Source of the DNA: Bacteroidota bacterium
GTDB taxonomy: Bacteria > Bacteroidota > Bacteroidia > Chitinophagales > UBA2359
Length of the DNA: 29,258 nucleotides
Direction of reading: 5' to 3'
NCBI GenBank assembly: GCA_020627525.1
Contig: JAHDGP010000012.1
Location: 1-29,258 of the forward strand
Positions 11,224-22,400 of this stretch are shown in pieces. Both the position numbers and the translations under genes were made by a program. Each line of letters starts with the position of its first letter. The first letter of the stretch is position 1. The notes under the pieces are model-generated. The model saw only the letters and a program-made list of their open reading frames with translations. It was not told the origin of the DNA and ran no database searches.

Positions 11224-11247
11224 ATTTATAGTTTTAGCTTTCTATTT

Positions 11248-14200
11248 TCAAAAAGTTATTTTATGTTTATACTCATTGGCATTTGAAGCAGCATCGGTAA
11301 CGCCTTTAATTGTTTGTATCAATTCGCTCAGCTCTTCAATTGTGGTAATTTTAAACATGTCACTCAACTGCAAACTAATATTAAAACTACTATTAGTTGC
11401 ATTTAATGCTTTTATTGCCCTCAAACTGTGTCCGCCAAGAGAAAAGAAATTGTCATGAACTCCAATCTTATCTTTTTCTATTTCCAGTATTTTAGCCCAG
11501 ATCGAGACCAACTTTTCTTCCGTTTTATTTCTTGGTGCAACATACGCCACACCTGTTTTAACATTCGTATCAGTAAGAGCAAGCAATGTCTTTTTATCAA
11601 TTTTGCCGTTTGAAGTAATAGGCATTTGCTCCAGTTGATAAAATACATTAGGGACCATATATTTAGGAAGAGACAAACTTACAAATGTTGAGAGTTCTTT
11701 AGATGTCAATTCTTTTGAGGCAGTAAAATATAATGCTAAATAATCATTTTGCAAATCATCTTGTTTTACCAATAACACGGCAGAATCAACACTTTCATGT
11801 TCTAACATGCATTGTTCGATTTCATTTACTTCAATTCTGTATCCTCTGATTTTTATTTGATCATCTACTCTTCCAATAAACTCAATATTACCATCATGCA
11901 ACCATCTGCCTAAATCTCCAGTTTTATACATTCTTTGATTTGGATCAAATGGATTGGAAACAAACTTATCTTTTGTTAACTCGGGTCTGTTTTGATATCC
12001 TCTTGCTAACCCAAGTCCACCGATACATATTTCACCTATTGCTCCAATAGGCAAAAGTTTGTTTCTTCTATTTAAAATATATACCTGAGTATTGCTTATC
12101 GGTTTTCCAATAGGAACGGTGTTTGCATTTGCTTCAACAGCTCCATCATAGATGGTTGCACAAATACTGGTTTCCGTGGGACCATAAGCATTCAAGCAAT
12201 TATCCAAATTTTGAAATTTAGGTTTATTGGCTTTTTCGCCTGCTGAGATCAATACTTTTAATTGTTGTAATATTCCTTCTTCAATATGCACATATAAAGA
12301 AGGGGGTATTGTAGCGACATCAATTTCATTTGATAAAATATATTCACTTAAAGCAGATGGATCTTTTCTGGTTTCCTCATTCAACACATGAAGGCAAGCA
12401 GTACTCAACAAAGACGTAAACAATTCAGAAATAAATGCATCAAAAGAAAAAGAAGCGAATTGTAATACATTACTTGTGTTGCTTATTGAAAAAGCTTCAA
12501 TTTGAGAATAAATTGTGTTTAAAATACTTTTTTGCTCTATTAAAACTCCTTTGGGTCGTCCAGTGCTTCCAGATGTATATATTGAATAAACCAGATCCGT
12601 TGGTTGTGTGTAAACATTAATATTTGCAGAATCGAGTGTATCTAACTTCTTTTTAAAATTAGCAAGAAAATTTTCATCAATTAAAAAAGAAGCATTGCTA
12701 TCTGAAACAATAAAGTCAATTCTTTTTTGAGGATATGAATCATCAATTGGAACAAATGCAGCACCTGATTTCAAAACACCCAAAATAGCAATGATCATCC
12801 ACTCTGTTCTAGGCAATTGAATCGCTATTAAATCATCTGTTCTTATCTTATGGTTGTTTGTCAAATAGTTTGCAAACTTATTGCTTATTTCATTTAACTG
12901 AAGGTAATTTATACTAATATCTTCAAAAACAACTGCTGTTTTATCTGGACATTTCAATACTTGCTCTTCAAACAATTTAACAATAGAACTGTTTAAGTCA
13001 AATTCAACTTTTGTATTATTAAAATCTTCTAATAGTATTTTTTTCTCTTTTTCCAGCAAGTATTCTAAATCTTCTAAACTACAATTTGGCGAATCAATAA
13101 TTGAATTTATCAACTCTTCAAAGTGATGCAGCATTGAATCAATCGTTTCGGATTTATATAAATCAGTATTATAAGTAATTGAATACAATACATCATCTCC
13201 TCTATCGGAGAATCCGTAAACCAAATCAAAAACACTGAATACATCTGAGTCTGTTACATACTCTTCAATTTGAAAATCGGTTCGCTGTTTATAATATTGT
13301 GTTGGATCAAAGTCATTGTAAGAAACCAAAACATCAAACAATGGATTCTGTGTTAAGTCTCTATCCAAGTTAAGATCTTCTATTAATTCTTCAAATGGAT
13401 AGTATTGATTTGAAAATGCTCCTAGTACTTGACTGCGAATACTTTCTACTAAAACGCCAAAATTTTCTTTTGAATTAATCTGTGTTCTTATAGGTAAAGT
13501 ATTTACATAAAAACCTATTTGGTTTTCAAGCTTAATATTTTCCCTTCCAGTTGTTGGGATGCCAATTACTATATCTTCCTGATTTGAATAATTGAAAAGA
13601 AGCGTTTTGATTACGCCTAGTAGCCCCATGTAGAGTGTACACTCTTTTTCTAATAAATATTTTTTAAATTTATCAATAGTAGCTTTGCTAATCTCAACAC
13701 TTTCAATTGAACCATTGAATGACTTTAACGGCTGTCTTGCATAATCAGTAAACAATTTAAACTTTTCGGGTTTGTCTGCAAACTGTTTGTTCCAAAATGA
13801 TTTTGAGTTTAACAGTTCATTCTTTTCTATTTGACTTGATTGCCAACAAGCAAAATCTTTATACTGAATTGCGAGTGGTTCTAATTCAACTTTTGTATTT
13901 TTCAACAAACAATCATAATAAGATAACAGATCACTTACCAATACATTTATACTCCATCCGTCACTAATTATATGGTGTATTACGCAACATAATACAAATT
14001 CATTTTTCGCTACTGAAATCACACAAATTCTGAGCAAAGGTCCCTCTTTAAAATCGAAGGGAGTCTCTTTTTCCTTTTTAAGAACTGCATCAATTTCATC
14101 ACTAGCTTCTTGTTTAAGATCAAGTTGCTTAAATTTTAAATCAATCTTCTCCTTGATAAATTGCTTTATTTCACCATTGTTGTCAATGTCAAATGTTGTT

Positions 14201-14568
14201 CTTAAAACCTCGTGTCTCTCAACCAGCATTTCAAAGGCTTGCTTGAGGCGCGGCACATCAAGCTTACCTACAATTTTAACAACTTTTGAAATGTTGTAGG
14301 CAATACTCCCGTTTTCAAATTGGCTAAGAACCCAAAGTCTTTTTTGCGAAGATGACAATGGATAGCAACTTTGCTCTTCTACTTTTGGTATGTCGTCAAA
14401 GCTATTTGCCCCTATTGAAAGAAATTCTATAATTTTAGTTTTTCTTTCTTTAATAGAAATCAAAATATCGGCTGGAACTTTATCAAGCTTGGTAACAATT
14501 TTTAGTTTATCACCTGAAAGTTTGAGATAAATCCCTTGTTTTTTTAAGTCCTCAAAAAATAACTGCAT
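11248..14568 (-). CDS. NRPS-C: single-module synthetase (docking-C-A-T), aromatic amino acid predicted
   Basis: A one-module NRPS of 1106 residues. Order: TubC-like docking domain 1-53; condensation domain about 69-500 with HHIISDG at 198-204; A domain about 530-1000 with YTSGSTGRPKG, AYGPTE, YKTGD and NGKID; carrier domain with LGGHS (Ser1048); a C-terminal tail ending NEYKHKITF. The pocket reads DASTIAAIC plus Lys, one position from the gramicidin S Phe code (DAWTIAAIC), so Phe or Tyr is predicted. The start at 14568 is preferred over the ATG three codons upstream because it aligns, without gaps, with the first residues of NRPS-B and of the radical SAM protein. The gene follows the radical SAM gene by 52 bases and precedes NRPS-D by 24. 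No epimerase or reductase is present. Confidence 0.95.
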   Translation of the reverse strand: MQLFFEDLKKQGIYLKLSGDKLKIVTKLDKVPADILISIKERKTKIIEFLSIGANSFDDIPKVEEQSCYPLSSSQKRLWVLSQFENGSIAYNISKVVKIVGKLDVPRLKQAFEMLVERHEVLRTTFDIDNNGEIKQFIKEKIDLKFKQLDLKQEASDEIDAVLKKEKETPFDFKEGPLLRICVISVAKNEFVLCCVIHHIISDGWSINVLVSDLLSYYDCLLKNTKVELEPLAIQYKDFACWQSSQIEKNELLNSKSFWNKQFADKPEKFKLFTDYARQPLKSFNGSIESVEISKATIDKFKKYLLEKECTLYMGLLGVIKTLLFNYSNQEDIVIGIPTTGRENIKLENQIGFYVNTLPIRTQINSKENFGVLVESIRSQVLGAFSNQYYPFEELIEDLNLDRDLTQNPLFDVLVSYNDFDPTQYYKQRTDFQIEEYVTDSDVFSVFDLVYGFSDRGDDVLYSITYNTDLYKSETIDSMLHHFEELINSIIDSPNCSLEDLEYLLEKEKKILLEDFNNTKVEFDLNSSIVKLFEEQVLKCPDKTAVVFEDISINYLQLNEISNKFANYLTNNHKIRTDDLIAIQLPRTEWMIIAILGVLKSGAAFVPIDDSYPQKRIDFIVSDSNASFLIDENFLANFKKKLDTLDSANINVYTQPTDLVYSIYTSGSTGRPKGVLIEQKSILNTIYSQIEAFSISNTSNVLQFASFSFDAFISELFTSLLSTACLHVLNEETRKDPSALSEYILSNEIDVATIPPSLYVHIEEGILQQLKVLISAGEKANKPKFQNLDNCLNAYGPTETSICATIYDGAVEANANTVPIGKPISNTQVYILNRRNKLLPIGAIGEICIGGLGLARGYQNRPELTKDKFVSNPFDPNQRMYKTGDLGRWLHDGNIEFIGRVDDQIKIRGYRIEVNEIEQCMLEHESVDSAVLLVKQDDLQNDYLALYFTASKELTSKELSTFVSLSLPKYMVPNVFYQLEQMPITSNGKIDKKTLLALTDTNVKTGVAYVAPRNKTEEKLVSIWAKILEIEKDKIGVHDNFFSLGGHSLRAIKALNATNSSFNISLQLSDMFKITTIEELSELIQTIKGVTDAASNANEYKHKITF
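11251..11289 (-). other. C-terminal tail of NRPS-C, proposed docking peptide
   Basis: The last 13 codons of NRPS-C (ASNANEYKHKITF) follow the carrier domain. They resemble the tails of NRPS-A and NRPS-B in having a Tyr close to a hydrophobic C-terminal residue. This is the expected partner for the docking domain that starts NRPS-D. It is the most divergent of the three tails, so specificity for NRPS-D is inferred. Confidence 0.5.
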
Positions 14569-14620
14569 ATAAATCAATAAAAATTTTGGCTGGAAGAATT
14601 GGATAAATAAGAGATAGTGC

Positions 14621-16429
14621 CTAAATCAAGGCGTTGGAGTTTTGAAGAATCAAATTTTCAAATGAATTCATCAAATTCCCCATAGAATTAGAATCCGTCA
14701 TTTTGTTTCTTTTTAAATCAATTCCACTTTTAAAAATATCCAATATTTGCTTTACCTCATCCAATGAATAACCCCTATGAATAAGGTGCCAAATCCCATC
14801 AAAACTAAAATTATACTGCGGCACCCAAACACAATTTGTAACATTGGCAAATATGTATTCATTTAGATCACTGGCTTGTTCATGGTTCATCGTTTTATGT
14901 TCCCATTTAAAACCTTGCCCCGTTAAATCATATTTCTCTTTTTCACGCCAGATCGGTGTAATGTGTTCGTAAAACCAAATTTGAGTTCTGTAAAAGTCAA
15001 GCCCACTGTTTTGAATAAAATCGAAGCTCTCCATTGCCGTTTCTTTGGTCTCACCAGGAAATCCGATAATAAAACTACCAAATGAGGTAATGTCATATTT
15101 ATTTAACATTTCAACACCATTGTAATAATTTTTTACCCTTGCTCCCTTTTTCATATTTTTAAGTATAACATCACTTGCGGATTCTATACCTAAATGCACA
15201 CCTTCACACCCAGCTTCTTTCATTAATGAAACCGATTCTTCATCGGCAAATTGACAACGATAATATGAATGCCATTTGAAGCCGTAATCTTCCTTAATCA
15301 TCATTCTCATTATCTGCTTAAACCTATCTTTAGGAACATTAAAAGTATCGTCAATAACGTATATATTTTTAATATTCAAATACTCTCTGATTAAATCAAA
15401 TTCTCCCTTAACAAGTTCCACTTCATTTGTTTGGTACTCGCCAGCATGTTCTGGATAGCTGCAAAAAGCACAAGCGTATGGACAAGAGATAACAGTTCGC
15501 ACATTGATAAAGTCTCCAACTGTTTCTTTTGTGAACAACTTCCAATTTACTGGATTTTCTGCCAGTGTATTGCTTTCCACTTCTTTTTCTGTTCTCACAA
15601 ATTCGCTACCTTCCCAGTAAAACAAATTAGGAACTGCATTTAATGGGCGATTAAATTTTAGTGCATTTAACAATTTTATCAATGTTGATTCGCCTTGAGA
15701 ACTATTTATAAAATAATCGGCACCAATATAGTTAAATGTAGCCTCTATTTCTTCAGCTTTCATACTCCTAACACAAGTTGTAACGTAGGGACCACCAATT
15801 ACAATCTTTACTTCAGAATCAAATTTTCTTATAAATTCAATTATTTCAATTATAGGTGTAATATCAACATACAGTGTTGTAATAATACTGATCGTGCGAA
15901 ACTTCTTATTCGTTAATTTGTCAACAAGGTCGTCTTGTCCCAATTTAAATTCATTGACAAAATCAAATGACAAACCATTTTTCTCTAAGCTTGTTCCCAA
16001 AACAGCAATCGCCAGACTAAACGTTTCAGAAATACTTATTTTCCTTTTATCTATACTGTTTTTATCTAAAAAATAATTATAAATATCTGGAAAAGAAAAT
16101 GGTTGTTGTTTATAGTTAATAAATGAAAGTTCTAAATCTCTATAAGTAGACGAATTTTTACCAAAATTCTCACACATAGAAACGTGTTTGTCAATATCAA
16201 TTTCATTGTGTCCTATAAATAAACAATCTATTATTTCAGAATTATTTATCTCAGAATTTCGATGCTCTTCATTTAACTTTAGATATTCAATTAAAGCAGC
16301 CTTATTTTCTTTTAGCTCAACAAGAATATCTGGCGGAATCCTTTTATGCTTTGTTTTTATTTTCAGTTTTCCTTCATTCAAAAAAACATGAATATCAAGA
16401 TTCTTCAGTTTATCTAATAAATTTTTCAT
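14621..16429 (-). CDS. Cobalamin-binding radical SAM enzyme fused to an NRPS docking domain
   Basis: A 602-residue protein in three parts. Residues 1-53 are a TubC-like NRPS docking domain. Residues about 65-300 look like a B12-binding domain, with IVIGGPYVTT at 209-218 and no DxHxxG motif. Residues about 305-560 are a radical SAM core with the [4Fe-4S] motif CPYACAFC (Cys316, Cys320, Cys323), GIES at 414-417 and IIGFPGE at 454-460. This is the class B (B12-dependent) arrangement, which includes C- and P-methyltransferases and some cyclases. The stretch beginning DCLFIGHNEID recalls PhpK-like proteins, but I cannot verify that. The gene starts 8 bases after NRPS-B and lies between two synthetases. 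The likely role is modifying a carrier-bound peptide or residue, for example by C-methylation. The reaction is not determined, and no donor tail is visible at its C terminus. Confidence 0.92.
   Translation of the reverse strand: MKNLLDKLKNLDIHVFLNEGKLKIKTKHKRIPPDILVELKENKAALIEYLKLNEEHRNSEINNSEIIDCLFIGHNEIDIDKHVSMCENFGKNSSTYRDLELSFINYKQQPFSFPDIYNYFLDKNSIDKRKISISETFSLAIAVLGTSLEKNGLSFDFVNEFKLGQDDLVDKLTNKKFRTISIITTLYVDITPIIEIIEFIRKFDSEVKIVIGGPYVTTCVRSMKAEEIEATFNYIGADYFINSSQGESTLIKLLNALKFNRPLNAVPNLFYWEGSEFVRTEKEVESNTLAENPVNWKLFTKETVGDFINVRTVISCPYACAFCSYPEHAGEYQTNEVELVKGEFDLIREYLNIKNIYVIDDTFNVPKDRFKQIMRMMIKEDYGFKWHSYYRCQFADEESVSLMKEAGCEGVHLGIESASDVILKNMKKGARVKNYYNGVEMLNKYDITSFGSFIIGFPGETKETAMESFDFIQNSGLDFYRTQIWFYEHITPIWREKEKYDLTGQGFKWEHKTMNHEQASDLNEYIFANVTNCVWVPQYNFSFDGIWHLIHRGYSLDEVKQILDIFKSGIDLKRNKMTDSNSMGNLMNSFENLILQNSNALI
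16271..16429 (-). other. TubC-like docking domain at the N terminus of the radical SAM protein
   Basis: Residues 1-53 align without gaps to the N termini of NRPS-B (22 identities by eye) and NRPS-C (21 identities). NRPS-B and NRPS-C share only about 14 with each other. Shared features are the first helix (LLDKLKN in this protein), the KLKI strand, a P/D-x-D-x-L turn, and a K-x-x-x-(I/L)-(I/V)-(E/D)-(Y/F)-L final helix. The rest of the protein is not NRPS-like, so this domain is best read as a recruitment module. Confidence 0.85.
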
Positions 16430-16437
16430 AGCTAGAT

Positions 16438-19400
16438 TTAAATTTCAAATTCGTTATACTCTTCAATATTATTTTCAGCACCTTGATTTTCGTTCCAGGC
16501 AGCAAAATCAATTTTTTGCCCTAACTCTTCAATGGTTGAAGCTTCAAAAAACTGTTTAATGGTCAATCTTACATTGAACTGTCTAAGTATTCTTGCCAAT
16601 ACCATTGCGACTTTGATACTGTGTCCGCCCAATGCGAAAAAGCTCTCATCAATAAAGAAGTTGTCTTTGTCTAAAACTTCTTTCCAGATTTCATATAGTT
16701 TATGCTCGGTATCTGTTGTAGGAGCTTTTCCAACTTTGGTCTTATCAGACAAAGCGAAAGGGCTTGGGAGTAAGTTTCTATTTATCTTTCCATTAGATTT
16801 GTATGGAATATTCTCTAGTTTAAAATAGTTGGAAACTCGGAATGACTTTGGCAATGAATTCATAACAAGTTCGTCAAATTCTTCAAATGCAATTTTCTCA
16901 TTTGATAAATAGTAACAATAAATATTTTTTATTCCATTGCTATCTTTACTGCATATTGCAATAGCTTTATCAACAGATTTGTGTCTACTTATTATTTCTT
17001 CAATTTCAGCCAATTCAATTCTTACTCCTTGAACCTTTATTTGATTATCATTTCGTTTTAAAAATTTAATATTTCCATTCTCATCAATTTTCCCAATGTC
17101 TCCAGTTCTGTACATCCTCGATTTTAAAGTTGGATGAATTACAAACTTTTCGCTTTCTATTGGATTATTTAAATAACCATCGGCAAGGCTTTCTCCCAAA
17201 ATACAAATCTCTCCAATAGTATTTATTGGTAAAATTTTCAATTCTTTGTCTACAACAATTATTGTGGTATTGTAAATAGGTTTTCCGATGACAGGATTTT
17301 CAGAAAAATCATCAATATTAGACGGTGAAATTTTATGAGTTGAAATTCCAATGGTACACTCAGTTGGACCATAGTGGTTCAGTATAGCAATGTCTTTTCG
17401 TATTTTTAAAATATTCTGAATATCTTTAGGAATTATTGATTCGCCACCGACCACTAATAAACGCAATGCTGAATAATTTTTAATAAAATCTTCTTCAGAA
17501 TTGTTTAATATAAAGTTCAAAATTGAAGGGGTCAACTTAATAAAAGTCACTTCATTCTTAGAAATATATTCCGTCAATTCTGCTGGATTGTAAAACAAAT
17601 CTTGAGCAGTAACATGCAATAAACCTCCAGTAAATAAGGTTCCCCAAATTGTTGTATAAACGCCATCAAAAGAAAAATCTGCTAACAAAACAGAACTGTC
17701 TTTATGAGTTATATTGTTTTCTTTTTCAAACCAATTTATGTAATTCTTAGTAGAAGCATGAGAAACAACAACACCTTTAGGGTTGCCAGTGGTGCCAGAG
17801 GTATATAATATATATATTGGATTTGTTTTCTCAAAATTACCAATTTCAAATTCCTGCTTTATCTCATCAATTTTTTCTTTAAAAATTTCAATAGTTGAGC
17901 TATTGATTAAAAAGTCAATTTTACTATCTTCTTTAATAAAGTTTTTCCTTTCTTCAGGTAAAGAATTATCAATAGGGACAAATGTCTTATTCATTTTAAT
18001 ACAGGACAATACAGAAATAATTGTCCACTGCGACCTATCAACTTCAATGCCTATTACTGAATTTTCACTAGTGGTAAATCCTTCTATAAAATTGCACAAC
18101 TTATTGGTGACAATATCAAGTTGATTATATGTATACTCTGAATCTTCAAATTTAAGCGCTTTTCTATCAGCAAACTTTTCAGCAATATTTTTAAAATCAT
18201 TTGCCAAATGTCCTTTTTCGAAAGACACCTTTTCACCAATCAGCTTTGACAACTTACATTCTTCTTTTTGATTAAAGACTATATCAAGAATTGATTTTTT
18301 ATAATTATTAACAACCGTTTCAATTCTGGATTTTGAGAATATAGAAACATTATAATTAAAGTGGACATTGATATTGTTTTGGAAATGCCCAATAACCAAA
18401 TCCAGACTTGAATGCGTTTGTCCCTCAAAATTTCTAAGACCGTATCTATCTTTTTCTTCCACTTCAATATTATCAATGATTTCATCAAGAATGTGAAAGT
18501 TGATATAATTAAACATTGCGTCATAAAGCTGACTGCTCTCGCTGGTCATTTCTCTATACAAGTTTACAATTTCTCCAATTGGGTATTTATCTTTTCCCTT
18601 TAATGAATTGACCTTTTCATCTACCTTTACAGATAAATCTAATAAAGAATTTGTATTTTCTAAATCGCAATTGAATAAAATAGTATTGGTAAAACATCCA
18701 AATATTTGATCAGAATCTACAATGTTCGGTCTCGAATTTGAAATCAAACCAATAGAAACTTGTTCTTGTGATGTAAGAGAGCTGATAATTTTAATAAATG
18801 CAGAGAGACAAAGGTTCTTAACACGGATATTGTTGTTTAAACAATATTCTTCAATTGCTTTCGCTTCAGCTTCAGAAAAAGAGCTTCTAATATAGTCTTG
18901 TTCTTTTTTATCACTAACTATTTCATTATCTAAATAAGATTTATTGAAATCCAATAATTCATTTCTCCAAAAATCTTTCAAAGTGTCACTTTCTAATAAT
19001 GCTCTTTGCTCTATAACATAGTTTTTGTAAGTGCTTTTGATTTCTTTAAAATCGACCTTAGTGTTATTGGTCATTGCCTGCAAAACATGGCTAAGCTCTG
19101 TTCTAAACGAGGCATAACTCCAACCATCCCCTTGAGAGTGGTGCATTGTATGTATTAGCCCATAACGCTCTTTGTCAAACTTAAAGCAATGAATTCTCCA
19201 CAGCCCAACACTTGCAATATCAAAACCTTCTTTTCTATCTCTCTTTATATATTCCTTTAGTTCAATAGCAATTGCCGCTTCCTCTAAATTTGATAAATCA
19301 GTGTAAAACACATTGTCCAGTATATCTACAGGTTTGTGAACTATTTGAATTGGAAGACCGTTTTCATCATAATCAAAACTGGTTCTCAACATAGGATGTC

Positions 19401-22400
19401 TTTTGACCAACGGCAAAAGAACATCATTTAACAACTCCAAACTTAGGTCTTCGAAAATTACTGGATAGTAGAATTGATCAATATAAATTCCCAACTCGGG
19501 ATTGATTTGATTTTCATAAAGAATTCCTTTTTGAACATCACTTAGTAAGTAAACATCTTCAATTTTATTTACAGCATACTTTTCAACAAACCATTTTTCT
19601 TTAACAATGTTTGTATATAGTTCATCGAACTCTTTTTTAATTCCGTCGATTTTTTCAACAATCGAATCTTCTTTTTTATAGTTTGAAATATTTTTACAAA
19701 AATCACCAATATTTGGATGCTCGTAAATACTGTCAACAGTAATCTCAAAACCCAATTTTCCATTTAGGTTATTAATCAATCTAATTGCAAGCATAGAATC
19801 GCCACCCAAAACAAAAAAGTCTGAGTCTGAACTTATCTTATTAACGGCAAGCTCTTCTTTCCAGGTTTCCAAAATTAATTTTTCCAACTCATTTTCAGGA
19901 ATAAAATCTTCGACTACAGCTTCAAGGATTTCAATTTCTTTTAATTTTTTTAAATCAATTTTTAGATTTGTTGTCAATGGAAATTTATCTAAAGAAAGAA
20001 TTCTTTTTGGCAACATATAGTTTGGAATGGAATCTGCTAGGAAATTCCTGACCTCCATTTCATCAAATTTTGTTGACACTTTAACAAATGCTACAATGAA
20101 ATGACCCGAAGAATCTTTCTTGACTATCACAACGGCCTCATCAATATTTGGATGTGCATTTAAAGCATTTTCTATAAATTCCAGCTCAACTCTGTGTCCA
20201 CGAATTTTTAACTGATTGTCATTTCTTCCTAAAAATAACACATCACCATTTGGAAGCATTTTAGCTAAATCACCTGTTTTATAATAGCGAGTATTTGTTT
20301 TTTCATTTAAAACAAATTGCTCATTTGTCAAAGCCAGATTGTCAATATAACCCTCTGCTACGCCTACTCCACTAATACACATTTCACCGATAACACCTTT
20401 GGGAACAATTTCTTCATGTTCATTTACCAAAAATACATTTGTATTTCTAAGAGCAGTTCCTATTGGAATTCCACTCAAGTCTTCAAAACTGTCTTCTACT
20501 AATTTAATGTTTGAACAAATACTGGTTTCTGTGGGACCATATGCATTGTAGAAGTTTATCGGTAAATCTTTAAATTTATCAACGATTTTGTGTGTCAAGG
20601 CTTCTCCAGCAGAAACAAGATTTCGAAGCCCAACCAAACTATTTGAATCCAATTCTGTCAAATAAGAGGGCGTTAAAGTAGAGAAGGTAATTTTATTATC
20701 TATCAAATACTTTTCAAATGCATTTATATCTCTTTTAACTTTATTAGGAATGATATGCAAAGCTCCTCCGCTCAAAATTATTGTGAATATATCCCAGACA
20801 GAAGCATCAAAGGATATAGAAGAAAATGCAGTTCCACTATCAAGAGGATTGAGTTCAAAAAAGTCGATTTTACTATAAATAGTATTGCAAATAGATTTAT
20901 GTTTAATCGGAACACCTTTTGGTTTTCCCGTACTGCCTGAAGTAAAAATCACATATGCCAAACCGTCTACAGAAAAATCAAGCTTTGTTCCAACCTCCTC
21001 AACATCTTCCAGTTCTTGCAGTGTAACATCAATAGCGCAGACAGATTTAGATATTTCAGAAGCATCAATGATTTGCTCCAAATTTGTTATTAGTAATTTA
21101 CTGTTTACAGAAGAAAATATTTGCTTATTGAAGTCGAAGGGATTACTGGGATCTAAAGGCAGAAAGGCACCATTTGCTTTTAAAATCGCCAATATCGTTA
21201 TAATATACTTATCACTTCTATCAAGGAGAACTCCAACAATATCATCCTTTGTTATGTTATGCTCCGTAATCAGTTTTACAGCTAATTTGTCTGTAACTGT
21301 ATCTAAATCTTTATAAGAATATTCTGTTGCGCCATCAACCAAAGCAATTTCATTCGGAAATTTTTTGGCTATTTGACGAAACGCTCCAATCAAAGAAGAT
21401 TCTTTGTGTTCATAACTATATACTTCACCCTCTGAAATACTTAGATCTAAAGTTTCAATATAATCCAACTCTTGAATAGCAGTGTCGGGAGAATTTACAA
21501 TTGCTTTTAATATACTATTAAATTGTTTATTCAGTTGTGATATGAATACATCGTCATAAATATCAGTATTGTATTTTATAAATAAATTAAGTTCATCATT
21601 GTTTCTTGCAAAGTAAAATAGGATATCCAAAATAGTAGCGTCTTCCTTTAGTTCATATTCTTCTATTTTGAAATTCACTAAGTTTTCAAATGCTGTCAAA
21701 TCATTCTTAAATGCTGCGTCTTCATTATTGAATGTTAAGTCAATATCAAACAATGACGATCTACTACTGTCTCTCTTAATTTCAATATCTTTTACAATAT
21801 GAGCATAGGGATAATCTTGGTACTTAAATATATCAAGAACTAAGTTTCGACAATAACTAATCATTTCCTTTCCTGATAAAAAAGGATCAATACTTATTTT
21901 GATTGGAAGAGGGTTTGTAAAATATCCAATTTGATTGGTCAAACTAACATGGTTTCGCCCAGTAACTGGAGAACTAAATATAAATTCTGATTGCCCAGAA
22001 TATTTATGAAGCAGTATGGAAGTTACTGCTACAATTCCCATATACAATGTTGCATTGTTATCCTTACAAAAATCTTCAAATTCTTTTAAAGTTGTTTTAT
22101 TGATAACAGATTTACTAACATCTCCAGCATAAGTTTTTTGTTTTGGTCTGCACTTAAATCCTTCAATATTTAAAACTGGCAACTCGCCAGAGAGCAGATT
22201 TCCCCAAAATTCACTATGCTCTTTAAATGAATTACTTTTAATTTGATTATCCTGCCAAACTGCAAAATCTTTGTATTGTATTTCTAATGGTTCCAGTTTA
22301 ATATCCTGCTCATTTTCAATACTGTTGTAAATGGTTAAAAGTTCTCGAAACAGAATTTGCATCGACCAAGCGTCCGAAATAATGTGGTGCATACAATAAG

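Noticed and set aside
14569..14620. Gap between the radical SAM gene and NRPS-C as a promoter region
   Set aside because: It is about 50 bases with no recognisable Bacteroidota promoter element; read-through in one operon is simpler.
22370..22390. HHIISDA in place of HHxxxDG in the first C domain of NRPS-B, as a sign of inactivation
   Set aside because: The two His and the Asp are intact, and Ala at the last position occurs in otherwise normal condensation domains.
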